A DNA stretch of 7,383 nucleotides from Alphaproteobacteria bacterium UBA6347 (GTDB lineage Bacteria > Pseudomonadota > Alphaproteobacteria > CAAGCB01 > CAG-977). Position 1 is the first letter of the stretch, and each line of letters begins with the position of its first letter. The stretch is taken from contig DJRZ01000078.1 in NCBI GenBank assembly GCA_002440235.1, positions 1 through 7,383 of the forward strand, in the 5' to 3' direction. The notes under the pieces were generated by a model that saw nothing but the letters and a program-made list of their open reading frames with translations, made no database searches and was not told the DNA's origin. The translations under genes were made by a program, and so were the position numbers. This document shows positions 1 through 5,972 of this stretch, piece by piece.

Positions 1-471
1 AGTGTATTTACATTCGGATCGGTGGAGAGCCTTATTTCGACGAGAGTTTCTCTCTATTGCGAGACGCTCCTCCGCCGATCCTTTTCTCCTCTCTTTTAAC
101 ATATTTCTTTCTAACAATTTGCTTTCTTCGACCTGCGTCACCGTCGCGCCCCAGTCGTTCTTTTCAACCGTGACTTTCTTTGAACCGAAAAGCTTAAAAA
201 CGTACGTCCCCGCGGCGGGCAACGCCATCGTTAAAATCAACCCCAGCCAGTTCGTCTTGCCGAACAGAGCCAAAGCGCCCGTCGCCGTCGTCGCCAACAC
301 GCCGGAAGCGCCGCTGACCAACCGGACGCACCGGTTGTCGTTCGCGGCGCAAACTTTGGTCAGCGTCCGCGACACCAGCGTTTTAACGGCGTTCGCCGAC
401 ACGGACGCCGCCCGAACCGTTCCGGCGAACAGCAGAACGCCGATCATCAACGCGACAACGAACTTACGCAT
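1..471 (-). CDS. Exported or membrane protein in inovirus minor-protein position, 3' end beyond window
   Basis: This frame is open from an ATG at 471 to the window edge (157 codons, no stop), so only its N-terminal part is visible. Residues 1-22 look like a signal peptide: MRK, then a hydrophobic run (FVVALMIGVLLFAG), ending near VRAA. Two cysteines (about residues 41 and 48) flank a short polar stretch and could form a periplasmic disulfide. Residues about 60-105 hold two hydrophobic segments, the clearer being LGLILTMALPAAGTYVF. The visible tail from about residue 125 is highly charged (Glu, Arg, Lys). An AAAGGGG ribosome site lies 4 nt before the ATG, and the start overlaps the end of the preceding 27-aa gene by 8 nt, suggesting translational coupling. 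I do not recognise the family. Its place after the coat gene suggests a minor virion or assembly protein. The last ~115 bases use AGA, AGG and ATA codons that are rare upstream. Confidence 0.7.
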   Translation of the reverse strand, partial: MRKFVVALMIGVLLFAGTVRAASVSANAVKTLVSRTLTKVCAANDNRCVRLVSGASGVLATTATGALALFGKTNWLGLILTMALPAAGTYVFKLFGSKKVTVEKNDWGATVTQVEESKLLERNMLKERRKGSAEERLAIERNSRRNKALHRSECKYT

Positions 472-547
472 CAAGCCCCTTTACAACCGCCCACGCGCAC
501 ACCATGCCGAACGCGAAATATATCAAATACCACCATTGCGAAATCAT
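464..547 (-). CDS. 27-residue single-membrane-helix peptide, possible minor virion protein
   Basis: This short ORF encodes a peptide beginning MISQWWYLIYFAFGMVCAW and ending VVKGLDA, essentially one membrane helix with an aromatic N-terminus. A good ribosome site (GGAAAGG, 6 nt before the ATG) precedes it. Its stop overlaps the start of the next gene (ATGCGTAA shared in two frames), as is common in compact phage operons. Filamentous phages carry tiny membrane-inserted virion proteins of about 30 residues (pVII and pIX of Ff), so size and character fit such a role. No sequence similarity to those proteins is claimed. It could instead be a leader peptide coupling translation to the downstream gene. 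Confidence 0.6.
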   Translation of the reverse strand: MISQWWYLIYFAFGMVCAWAVVKGLDA

Positions 548-554
548 GCTTTGC

Positions 555-612
555 CTTTCCGACTTTTCAAAAAACGCTCATAAATTCCGCGTTTTTTAAA
601 AAGTCGGGAAAG
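555..612 (-). promoter_or_regulatory. Long imperfect hairpin overlapping the ribosome site of the 27-aa gene
   Basis: Read on the plus strand, 555-577 (CTTTCC-GACTTTTC-AAAAAACGC) is nearly the reverse complement of 589-612, with one bulged base and one mismatch across about 22 pairs and an 11-nt loop (578-588). The inner 9 pairs (AAAAAACGC/GCGTTTTTT, 569-577 and 589-597) are perfect. In the minus-strand transcript the distal arm contains part of the GGAAAGG ribosome site of the 27-aa gene. The proximal arm (598-612) is the same segment that forms the 3' half of the coat terminator, so the two hairpins exclude each other. Regulatory function is inferred. An alternative is a DNA-level hairpin in the single-stranded phage genome, such as a packaging or complementary-strand initiation signal. 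Confidence 0.55.
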
Positions 613-629
613 TGTGCACCCTTTCCCGA
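598..629 (-). terminator. Rho-independent terminator after the major coat gene
   Basis: A perfect 9-bp inverted repeat (TCGGGAAAG at 604-612, CTTTCCCGA at 621-629, 8-nt loop) begins 8 nt past the coat stop codon. In the minus-strand transcript it is followed by C and five U residues. Strong termination directly after the major coat gene is a known trait of Ff phages, where it keeps coat and replication messages abundant relative to minor proteins. Confidence 0.8.
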
Positions 630-636
630 ACTTTTG

Positions 637-867
637 TCAGCGACCGAACAAGCCCATAACGAACTTGGCGCCGAATTTGACGACCAGCAGACCAAGCAAA
701 ATGGCGGCGCCCGCCAAAACAGCCGTCTTGACGTCCGAAACGTCCAGTTTGTTAACCATGTCGGACATCGCCGTCGTTTCGCCCTCGGCTCTCGCAGCCA
801 TCGGCAAAGCCATAACGGCAAACGCCGTCAATCCGATTTTCTTCGTAAAGTTTTTCATTCTGTTCAT
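637..867 (-). CDS. Inovirus major coat protein precursor (pVIII-like)
   Basis: The 76-residue product has the full layout of a filamentous phage major coat protein. A basic start (MNRMKNFTKK) and hydrophobic core end in a signal-peptidase site about MAARA|EG (after residue 27). The predicted mature chain of about 49 residues has an acidic amphipathic N-terminal part (EGETTAMSDMVNKLDVSDVK), one membrane helix (AVLAGAAILLGLLVV) and a basic C-terminus (KFGAKFVMGLFGR) expected to contact DNA inside the virion. Thousands of copies would be inserted in the inner membrane and then assembled around ssDNA. The ATG at 867 has AGGAAAGG 7 nt upstream; the Met at residue 4 is a possible alternative start. 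A terminator follows directly. The assignment rests on architecture, which is distinctive, not on close sequence match. Confidence 0.9.
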   Translation of the reverse strand: MNRMKNFTKKIGLTAFAVMALPMAARAEGETTAMSDMVNKLDVSDVKTAVLAGAAILLGLLVVKFGAKFVMGLFGR

Positions 868-937
868 TGTTGAACCTTTCCTGTTACATCAACCGCCATA
901 CGCCGGACGGTCGCGGCACTCCGCCTTTTCGACGGAA

Positions 938-1339
938 TCAGTATCCTATGATTTCCCACTTTTTGGAAAAACGCCTGTTTCCGAACGTCGAACGCATGGA
1001 ATGCAATTCCTTTGACAAACGGGCGCGTTTTCTTTTTTCTTCCAAGCTGTAAAAACGCCGTTCCCTTTCGATCCGACGGTTTAACCGTTTTTCGTCAAAT
1101 TCCAATTTACGGCGTTGATAAGCTTCGCGACGTTCGTCAAACTCCAATTTTCGAATTTGGTAAGCTTCTCTGCGCTTCTGATATTCCGCGCGTTCGCGCT
1201 TTCGTTTCTCTTCCGGCGTTTTGACAAACAACCGCAATAAAATCGCGAAAGCGAAAAAGCACAGCTGAACCGTTGTCAATCCGCCAGCCATTTTGATTAT
1301 TCCGTTGATCAACGGGGAAAACATATTCGCATCCGTCAT
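938..1339 (-). CDS. Membrane-anchored, charged coiled-coil-like protein with 14-residue tandem repeat
   Basis: The 133-residue product has a hydrophobic N-terminal region (weak around 7-18, strong around 21-39: GGLTTVQLCFFAFAILLRLF) followed by roughly 95 very basic and acidic residues predicted to be helical. Residues 56-69 and 70-83 are two copies of RREAYQxRKLEFDE differing at one position. The motif EEKRKRxR also occurs twice (about 43-50 and 100-107). Start: ATG at 1339 with GGGGG 6 nt upstream; it begins 2 nt after the stop of the 74-aa gene. It occupies the position of pIX/pVII-type genes just upstream of the coat gene but is far longer than those. I do not recognise a family. Possible roles, all inferred, are a virion tip protein, an inner-membrane assembly factor, or a DNA-binding protein using its basic tail. 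Confidence 0.75.
   Translation of the reverse strand: MTDANMFSPLINGIIKMAGGLTTVQLCFFAFAILLRLFVKTPEEKRKRERAEYQKRREAYQIRKLEFDERREAYQRRKLEFDEKRLNRRIERERRFYSLEEKRKRARLSKELHSMRSTFGNRRFSKKWEIIGY
1091..1174 (-). repeat. Two in-frame 42-bp tandem repeats within the 133-aa gene
   Basis: Positions 1133-1174 and 1091-1132 each encode RREAYQxRKLEFDE. The copies have diverged mainly at synonymous positions (for example AGA/CGC, TAC/TAT, GAG/GAA), with one amino-acid change (Ile to Arg). This suggests an old duplication kept under protein-level constraint. Confidence 0.85.
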
Positions 1340-1341
1340 AG

Positions 1342-1566
1342 CTACCCCCGTTTAATCATTGAAATCATTATTCCCAAGCATTTGGCAAAGGCGAAACAGG
1401 CTAAAACCGTTCCGAAGCTGTAAGCGAAGTATTCCGCCGCGGTTGACGCGTCAAAGGCGGTCGGGTCGGCGGTGAATACGTATCCCTCCACCAATTCGGG
1501 AACCATACCGGACGGACAAATTCCGCCGTCCCCGACGCCCTCGACACACGTCAATATCCGCGACAT
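1342..1566 (-). CDS. Small inovirus membrane protein (74 aa)
   Basis: The 74-residue product has a polar N-terminus with two cysteines (Cys7, Cys17 in ICPSG), a middle segment ending GYVFTADPTAFDAST, and one membrane helix at about 47-70 (FAYSFGTVLACFAFAKCLGIMISM) closed by the basic tail IKRG. The ATG at 1566 is chosen over the upstream in-frame start at 1719 because it has GGAG 8 nt upstream, lies 2 nt after the preceding stop, and the longer form would overlap that gene heavily. Known: inoviruses such as Pf1 encode one or more small hydrophobic proteins between the ssDNA-binding and coat genes, some of them minor virion proteins. Role here inferred from position and topology. Confidence 0.75.
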   Translation of the reverse strand: MSRILTCVEGVGDGGICPSGMVPELVEGYVFTADPTAFDASTAAEYFAYSFGTVLACFAFAKCLGIMISMIKRG

Positions 1567-1568
1567 TC

Positions 1569-1871
1569 TCAGAACTCCAACTTGATCTCTTTCAAAAGGC
1601 GCAACGCGACAAAACGCCCGTAGCTTTTCAGTCCGCGCTGTATCCAGTTGATTTTCGCTTCGTACAGACCGGGGACGGTAACGGCGTTTAAAATGCTCAT
1701 ATCCTGACGCATAAAGCATTTATCCGCGACGGCGTATCCCACAGCCCCCTTGTCGTCGCGCTGTTCCGCATAAAACATTTTACGTCCGGGGATAATCTCG
1801 CCCGTTTGACTGTCCTTGATTTCAAAGGGTTTATCGACGCCTAAAATCAATATTCGACTGATTGTTTCCAT
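1569..1871 (-). CDS. Probable ssDNA-binding protein (gene V-like) of inovirus
   Basis: The 100-residue product (beginning METISRILILGV and ending LLKEIKLEF) is rich in beta-strand-like alternation, aromatic and basic residues, with no signal peptide or membrane segment. This is consistent with a small OB-fold ssDNA-binding protein. It sits immediately after the replication gene, the usual place of the protein that coats phage ssDNA and diverts replication toward virion assembly. The start at 1871 is preferred because AAGGA lies 9 nt upstream. The alternative ATG at 1880 abuts that ribosome site and is less likely. The stop is 2 nt before the next gene's ATG. Function rests on position and size; I see no diagnostic motif. 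Confidence 0.6.
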   Translation of the reverse strand: METISRILILGVDKPFEIKDSQTGEIIPGRKMFYAEQRDDKGAVGYAVADKCFMRQDMSILNAVTVPGLYEAKINWIQRGLKSYGRFVALRLLKEIKLEF

Positions 1872-1910
1872 TTTTCTCATTCCTTTTCAAAAACCGTCCC
1901 CGTGTGTTTC

Positions 1911-1933
1911 ATCCGGCGGGACGCGATCCGGAT
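1911..1933 (-). repeat. Short inverted repeat between rep and the ssDNA-binding-protein gene
   Basis: ATCCGG (1911-1916) and CCGGAT (1928-1933) form a 6-bp stem with an 11-nt loop in the short gap after the rep stop. No U-tract follows, so it is not a canonical terminator. It could be an mRNA processing or stability element. Weak. Confidence 0.3.
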
Positions 1934-1935
1934 AT

Positions 1936-3162
1936 TCACGCCGCTTCATCGACGAACTTGTAGCGTTCGCGCGACCGTTCAACCTTTTCGGGACGTTTTT
2001 CGTCGTCCTCCAACGTCCGCAAAACCAGCCGCATCAGCACCAAAACCGAATGTTCGTTATAAATGCCGCGATTTCTCAGCACCGACAGCGACAGCACGTC
2101 GCCCGCTATCCGCTTTATCCCTTTGTCCGACAGTTCCGCCCGCTTTCCCGTCACATATCGCCCCGTCGCCACCCCGAACCGTTCGCAACAAAAGCATCGC
2201 CGGACAAACGTATATAACGGGTGATAAGCCCAGCGGCTCCGGTTCCGGTCTTGCGGGTTCGGAACGGTCAGACGCCGGATGTTCATCGCTTCGCTGATCA
2301 GTTGATTGCGGTATTCCTCGAACTGTTCAAACGTCAAAATCGAACGGTTGCGCAGAAATTCCGAAAAAAAGCGAATCTCGAACCGGTACACGTCCTTTTT
2401 CGCTTCCATGCCCCAAAGCTTGTAAAAATACGTCTTGCCGGACGCCTGCCGGATCTCTTTCGCTTTGTCGTAAATTTGCAGTTGCAGGCTGTTCTTCGTT
2501 CCGATCGTCAGCGTGTCGAAACGCCCCTCTTGAATATACATCGACAGCATTTCGTCCTGACGCACCTTGCACCGCGACGGAACGACCAGTCCGTCCAAAA
2601 TCGACGGGCGCAAACATTCGGAAAAACGCTTTGAATAAAAGTCCGCCGCCACGTCAACGCGGCTTAAACGCTGCCAATCGTCGCCGACCGGCTGTGATAT
2701 GTGCGACAAAATGTTGCGCACCGACTCGCGCAAAACGTCGATCCCCCATTCGCACAGCCCCGCCGACAAATAACGCACCGAAACCGACCATTCGTTGTCC
2801 GGATTCGAGATCATGAAAATGAAATCGTCGTTCTGAACCAGATAGCGAAAGCCTTTCGCCGCGTGATCGCAAACCTGAAATTCGATCTTGCCCAAATGAA
2901 ACGGCAAAGTGACCGGGTGGCGCGCTTCTTTCGCCTCCGCCGATTTCTTTTCCAGCTGTTCGACAAAGTCCGCGTTCAGACGAACGTTGAAACATTCCTG
3001 AACGGAATCGTATCCCTGCCACAAAAATTTGAAATAACCGGCGGCCGGTTCCGTGTCCGCAACGTCCCGCAAACGCTTCAACGCCGGCTGGTATTTCATG
3101 CACCCCCTATTAGACGACGGGGGCGCCGTCCGTTCCTTGCCCGTTTTTTCGCTCGCTACCAT
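1936..3162 (-). CDS. Rolling-circle replication initiation protein (Rep_trans-like, gene II equivalent)
   Basis: The 408-residue product should nick the phage replicative form at the plus-strand origin to start rolling-circle replication. Motifs resembling the replication initiation factor (Rep_trans, PF02486) family are present: RLSRVDVAADF at about 165-175 (acidic strand motif), TIGTKNSLQLQIYDKAKEI at about 219-237 with the family's conserved IYDK tyrosine at about 231, and YRFEIRF at about 259-265 with a conserved acidic residue. The C-terminus is charged. Start: ATG at 3162 has GGAAAGGA 7 nt upstream. A GTG at 3189 extends the frame by nine residues but lacks a good ribosome site, and an internal Met (MKYQPALK) at residue 22 is a further possibility. 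It heads the phage operon, preceded by a structured non-coding region. Catalytic role of the tyrosine is inferred from the family. Confidence 0.82.
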   Translation of the reverse strand: MVASEKTGKERTAPPSSNRGCMKYQPALKRLRDVADTEPAAGYFKFLWQGYDSVQECFNVRLNADFVEQLEKKSAEAKEARHPVTLPFHLGKIEFQVCDHAAKGFRYLVQNDDFIFMISNPDNEWSVSVRYLSAGLCEWGIDVLRESVRNILSHISQPVGDDWQRLSRVDVAADFYSKRFSECLRPSILDGLVVPSRCKVRQDEMLSMYIQEGRFDTLTIGTKNSLQLQIYDKAKEIRQASGKTYFYKLWGMEAKKDVYRFEIRFFSEFLRNRSILTFEQFEEYRNQLISEAMNIRRLTVPNPQDRNRSRWAYHPLYTFVRRCFCCERFGVATGRYVTGKRAELSDKGIKRIAGDVLSLSVLRNRGIYNEHSVLVLMRLVLRTLEDDEKRPEKVERSRERYKFVDEAA

Positions 3163-3219
3163 CGCAAAATCCTTTCCGTCGTTCCTCACAACAGAAAAAA
3201 TTTAGCACCGGCGCGAGTA

Positions 3220-3249
3220 ATAATTGCTTCAGTCCTGCGGGCTTCGCAA
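3220..3249 (-). promoter_or_regulatory. Candidate rep promoter
   Basis: On the minus strand TTGCGA (complement of 3244-3249) is followed, 18 nt on, by AATTAT (complement of 3220-3225), a plausible sigma-70-type pair about 50 nt upstream of the chosen rep start. Neither box is a perfect consensus. Other AT-rich boxes further upstream could serve instead. Confidence 0.35.
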
Positions 3250-3251
3250 TT
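3222..3251. repeat. Inverted repeat overlapping the candidate rep promoter
   Basis: AATTGC (3222-3227) and GCAATT (3246-3251) are perfect 6-bp inverted arms with an 18-nt centre. They coincide with the candidate promoter boxes, so this could be an operator for a phage repressor or part of the replication origin. Function is inferred from position only. Confidence 0.4.
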
Positions 3252-3280
3252 TCTATTATTTTTTTTCAACATTATTTTTT

Positions 3281-3351
3281 GCGGCAGGCTCACTTGGATT
3301 GCCGCGTCGGACTCGCGGTTTCGATTCCGTTTATGGCGGAGGCGGCGATCC
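3281..3351. other. Hairpin-rich non-coding region between rep and eno
   Basis: The rep-eno gap (3163-3437) contains no convincing gene; it holds AT-rich tracts (about 3250-3280) and overlapping inverted repeats. GCGGCA (3281-3286) pairs with TGCCGC (3300-3305). GGATTGCCGC (3296-3305) pairs with GCGGCGATCC (3342-3351) with one G-U. CCGCG (3302-3306) pairs with CGCGG (3314-3318). Known: inovirus origins and packaging signals are hairpins in a non-coding region next to the replication gene. This stretch fits that place, but it might straddle the prophage-host junction and be partly host DNA. Confidence 0.45.
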
Positions 3352-3386
3352 TGGCTGTTTCGGTTTGATATGAAATCGAGGAAAAT

Positions 3387-3415
3387 AAAAAAGGGGAATT
3401 GAATATTCCCCTTTT
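3387..3415 (-). terminator. Rho-independent terminator of eno
   Basis: A perfect 11-bp inverted repeat, AAAAGGGGAAT (3389-3399) and ATTCCCCTTTT (3405-3415), with a 5-nt loop lies about 20 nt past the eno stop. In the minus-strand transcript the GGGGAAT/ATTCCCC stem is followed by six U residues and then more AU-rich sequence. It is U-rich on one side and A-rich on the other, so it may work in both directions. It should insulate host transcription from the phage operon. Confidence 0.85.
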
Positions 3416-3437
3416 CCCTTTGTTTGTTATGCGGCGG

Positions 3438-4733
<1,296 letters not shown>

Positions 4734-5567
4734 TTATCCGATGTGTTTGACCAGCCGGTCGATGGACAGCAAAGTTTCCAAAACGCCTTCCAAATCCGCC
4801 AGAGGAATCATGTTCGGTCCGTCGCTGGGGGATTTGTCGGGGTTCTGGTGCGTTTCGATGAACACGCCCGCCACGCCGACCGCGACCGCGGCGCGCGCTA
4901 GAACGGGGGCGAATTCCCGCTGACCGCCCGTCGACGTTCCGTTGCCGCCCGGCTGCTGCACCGAGTGTGTCGCATCAATGACGACGGGGCAACCTGTCTG
5001 TTGCGCCATAATCGGAAGACTGCGCATGTCGACGACCAGCGTGTTGTAGCCGAAGGAAACGCCGCGTTCCGTGACCAGAACGTTCGGATTGCCCGATTGG
5101 TCGGCTTTGGCGACGACGTTTTTCATATCCCACGGAGCGAGGAACTGTCCTTTTTTGATGTTCAGCGCCTTGCCCGTTTTCGCCGCGGCGACGACCAAAT
5201 CGGTCTGGCGGCACAGAAAAGCGGGGATTTGCAGCATGTCGACGACGGGGGCGACTTCGGCGCATTGGCTGGGTTCGTGCACGTCCGTGATGACGGGGCA
5301 GCCGAAGCGTTTTTTGACTTCGGCGAAGATTTCCATCGCTTTTTCCAGCCCGACGCCGCGCGCGCCGTTGATCGACGTGCGGTTGGCTTTGTCGAACGAC
5401 GCCTTGAACACGTAGGGAATGTTCAGCTTTTTCGCGATTTCAACGATTTTTCCCGCCAAATCCATGGTGTGATCCATGCTTTCCAGCTGGCAGGGACCGC
5501 AAATCAGCCCGAAAGGCAGGTCGTTGGAAAAAGTGATGTTGCCGACTTGAACGCGACGGTTTTGCAT
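4734..5567 (-). CDS. kdsA: 3-deoxy-D-manno-octulosonate 8-phosphate synthase (metal-dependent type)
   Basis: Condenses phosphoenolpyruvate with arabinose 5-phosphate to give Kdo 8-phosphate, the precursor of the Kdo that links lipid A to LPS core. All family motifs are present across 277 residues: CGPCQLES (23-30), KASFDKANRTS (55-65), DVHEPSQ (95-101), IPAFLCRQTDL, KKGQFLAPWDMKN, VIDATHSVQ (196-204), and ETHQNPDKSPSDGPN. Cys26 in GPCQLE together with His201, Glu238 and Asp249 reproduces the metal-ligand set of the Aquifex-type metal-dependent enzymes, whereas the E. coli metal-free enzyme has Asn at the cysteine position. Start: ATG at 5567, AAGGAG 8 nt upstream. eno follows after 12 nt. pyrG, often just upstream in alphaproteobacteria, is absent; a terminator lies there instead. 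Confidence 0.97.
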   Translation of the reverse strand: MQNRRVQVGNITFSNDLPFGLICGPCQLESMDHTMDLAGKIVEIAKKLNIPYVFKASFDKANRTSINGARGVGLEKAMEIFAEVKKRFGCPVITDVHEPSQCAEVAPVVDMLQIPAFLCRQTDLVVAAAKTGKALNIKKGQFLAPWDMKNVVAKADQSGNPNVLVTERGVSFGYNTLVVDMRSLPIMAQQTGCPVVIDATHSVQQPGGNGTSTGGQREFAPVLARAAVAVGVAGVFIETHQNPDKSPSDGPNMIPLADLEGVLETLLSIDRLVKHIG

Positions 5568-5591
5568 GAGAAAGGCTCCTTGAACAGATAT

Positions 5592-5623
5592 AAAAAAGAC
5601 GGAAACCCGTTCGGATTTCCGCC
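5592..5623 (-). terminator. Rho-independent terminator between secG and kdsA
   Basis: An 11-bp stem (GACGGAAACCC 5598-5608, GGATTTCCGCC 5613-5623) with two G-U pairs in the minus-strand transcript and a 4-nt loop is followed by six U residues. It starts about 11 nt past the secG stop. Only about 24 nt separate it from the kdsA start, so kdsA-eno must depend either on incomplete termination or on a promoter inside or upstream of this hairpin; I see no clear promoter in the gap. Confidence 0.75.
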
Positions 5624-5633
5624 TTTGACGAAG

Positions 5634-5951
5634 TTATTTCGACGAAACGGGAACGACGGGAACCGCGGGGTCGGCGGGCGCCGCCGCCGCGGGCTGTTCC
5701 ATAAACGATTTTTGGGTTTTCGCGGCTTCGCCTTTGCTCATGATCGCCAGCGTCAGGCTGGTGATCATAAAGCAGGTCGCCAGAATAGCCGTTAAACGCG
5801 TCAGCGCGTTGCCGACGGAACGTCCCGTCATAAAGCCGCTCATGCCGCCGCCCAGTCCGCCCAGCGCGCCGCCTTCGGAACGCTGCATCAGAATGACGCA
5901 AACCATGCAAATCGCCAGAATGACGTGAACAACCAGAATAAACGTGTGCAT
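5634..5951 (-). CDS. secG: Protein translocase subunit SecG
   Basis: Small inner-membrane subunit of the SecYEG channel that assists SecA-driven export. The 105-residue product has two membrane helices (about residues 3-20 and 52-72) joined by the diagnostic cytoplasmic loop (LMQRSEGGALGGLGGGMSGFMTGRS): glutamine-arginine, then a glycine-rich run with FMTGR. After it comes the conserved NALTRLTAILAT. The C-terminal tail (AAAAPADPAVPVVPV) is Ala/Pro-rich and variable, as in alphaproteobacterial SecG. Start: ATG at 5951 with AAAGGA 6 nt upstream. It begins 21 nt after the tpiA stop, so the two are likely cotranscribed, and it ends at its own terminator. Confidence 0.95.
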   Translation of the reverse strand: MHTFILVVHVILAICMVCVILMQRSEGGALGGLGGGMSGFMTGRSVGNALTRLTAILATCFMITSLTLAIMSKGEAAKTQKSFMEQPAAAAPADPAVPVVPVSSK

Positions 5952-5972
5952 CGTGTTTCCTTTCGCGGGAAA

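Larger units (their letters stand above)
1..3380 (-). mobile_element. Partial inovirus (filamentous phage) prophage, left end outside window
   Basis: Seen: seven compact minus-strand genes, mostly 2-70 nt apart or overlapping, in the order Rep-like protein, ~100-aa protein, 74-aa and 133-aa membrane proteins, coat protein with signal peptide, terminator, 27-aa membrane peptide, exported protein. Known: this is the order of Ff- and Pf1-like inoviruses (replication, ssDNA binding, small virion proteins, major coat, terminator, adsorption and assembly genes). Inferred: an integrated filamentous phage placed downstream of host eno. The right boundary lies somewhere between the Rep start (3162) and the eno terminator (3387-3415) and could not be set exactly, because the left end needed for att-site comparison is missing. 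No integrase or transposase gene is seen here, which would fit host XerCD use, but one could lie to the left. The pI/Zot ATPase, the usual hallmark, is not in the window. Confidence 0.85.

Noticed and set aside
2..583. 193-codon plus-strand open frame
   Set aside because: It lies antisense to the signal-peptide gene, the 27-aa gene and the hairpin region. Its product is low-complexity without domains, while the minus-strand genes have ribosome sites and sensible topology.
1091..1174. CRISPR-like or regulatory direct repeats
   Set aside because: There are only two adjacent copies with no spacers, in frame in a coding gene and diverged at synonymous sites; this is a protein repeat.
1342..1719. 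Extended 125-aa version of the 74-aa membrane protein
   Set aside because: The extra 51 residues overlap the ssDNA-binding-protein gene, are Arg-rich with no structure, and lack a ribosome site, whereas the ATG at 1566 has GGAG well placed.
3296..3351. tRNA-like or tmRNA-like element (GGTTTCGATTCC plus 10-bp closing stem)
   Set aside because: The T-arm-like sequence has only a 3-bp stem, the whole element is about 56 nt, and no anticodon arm or CCA-adjacent acceptor layout can be drawn. I treat it as a hairpin cluster.
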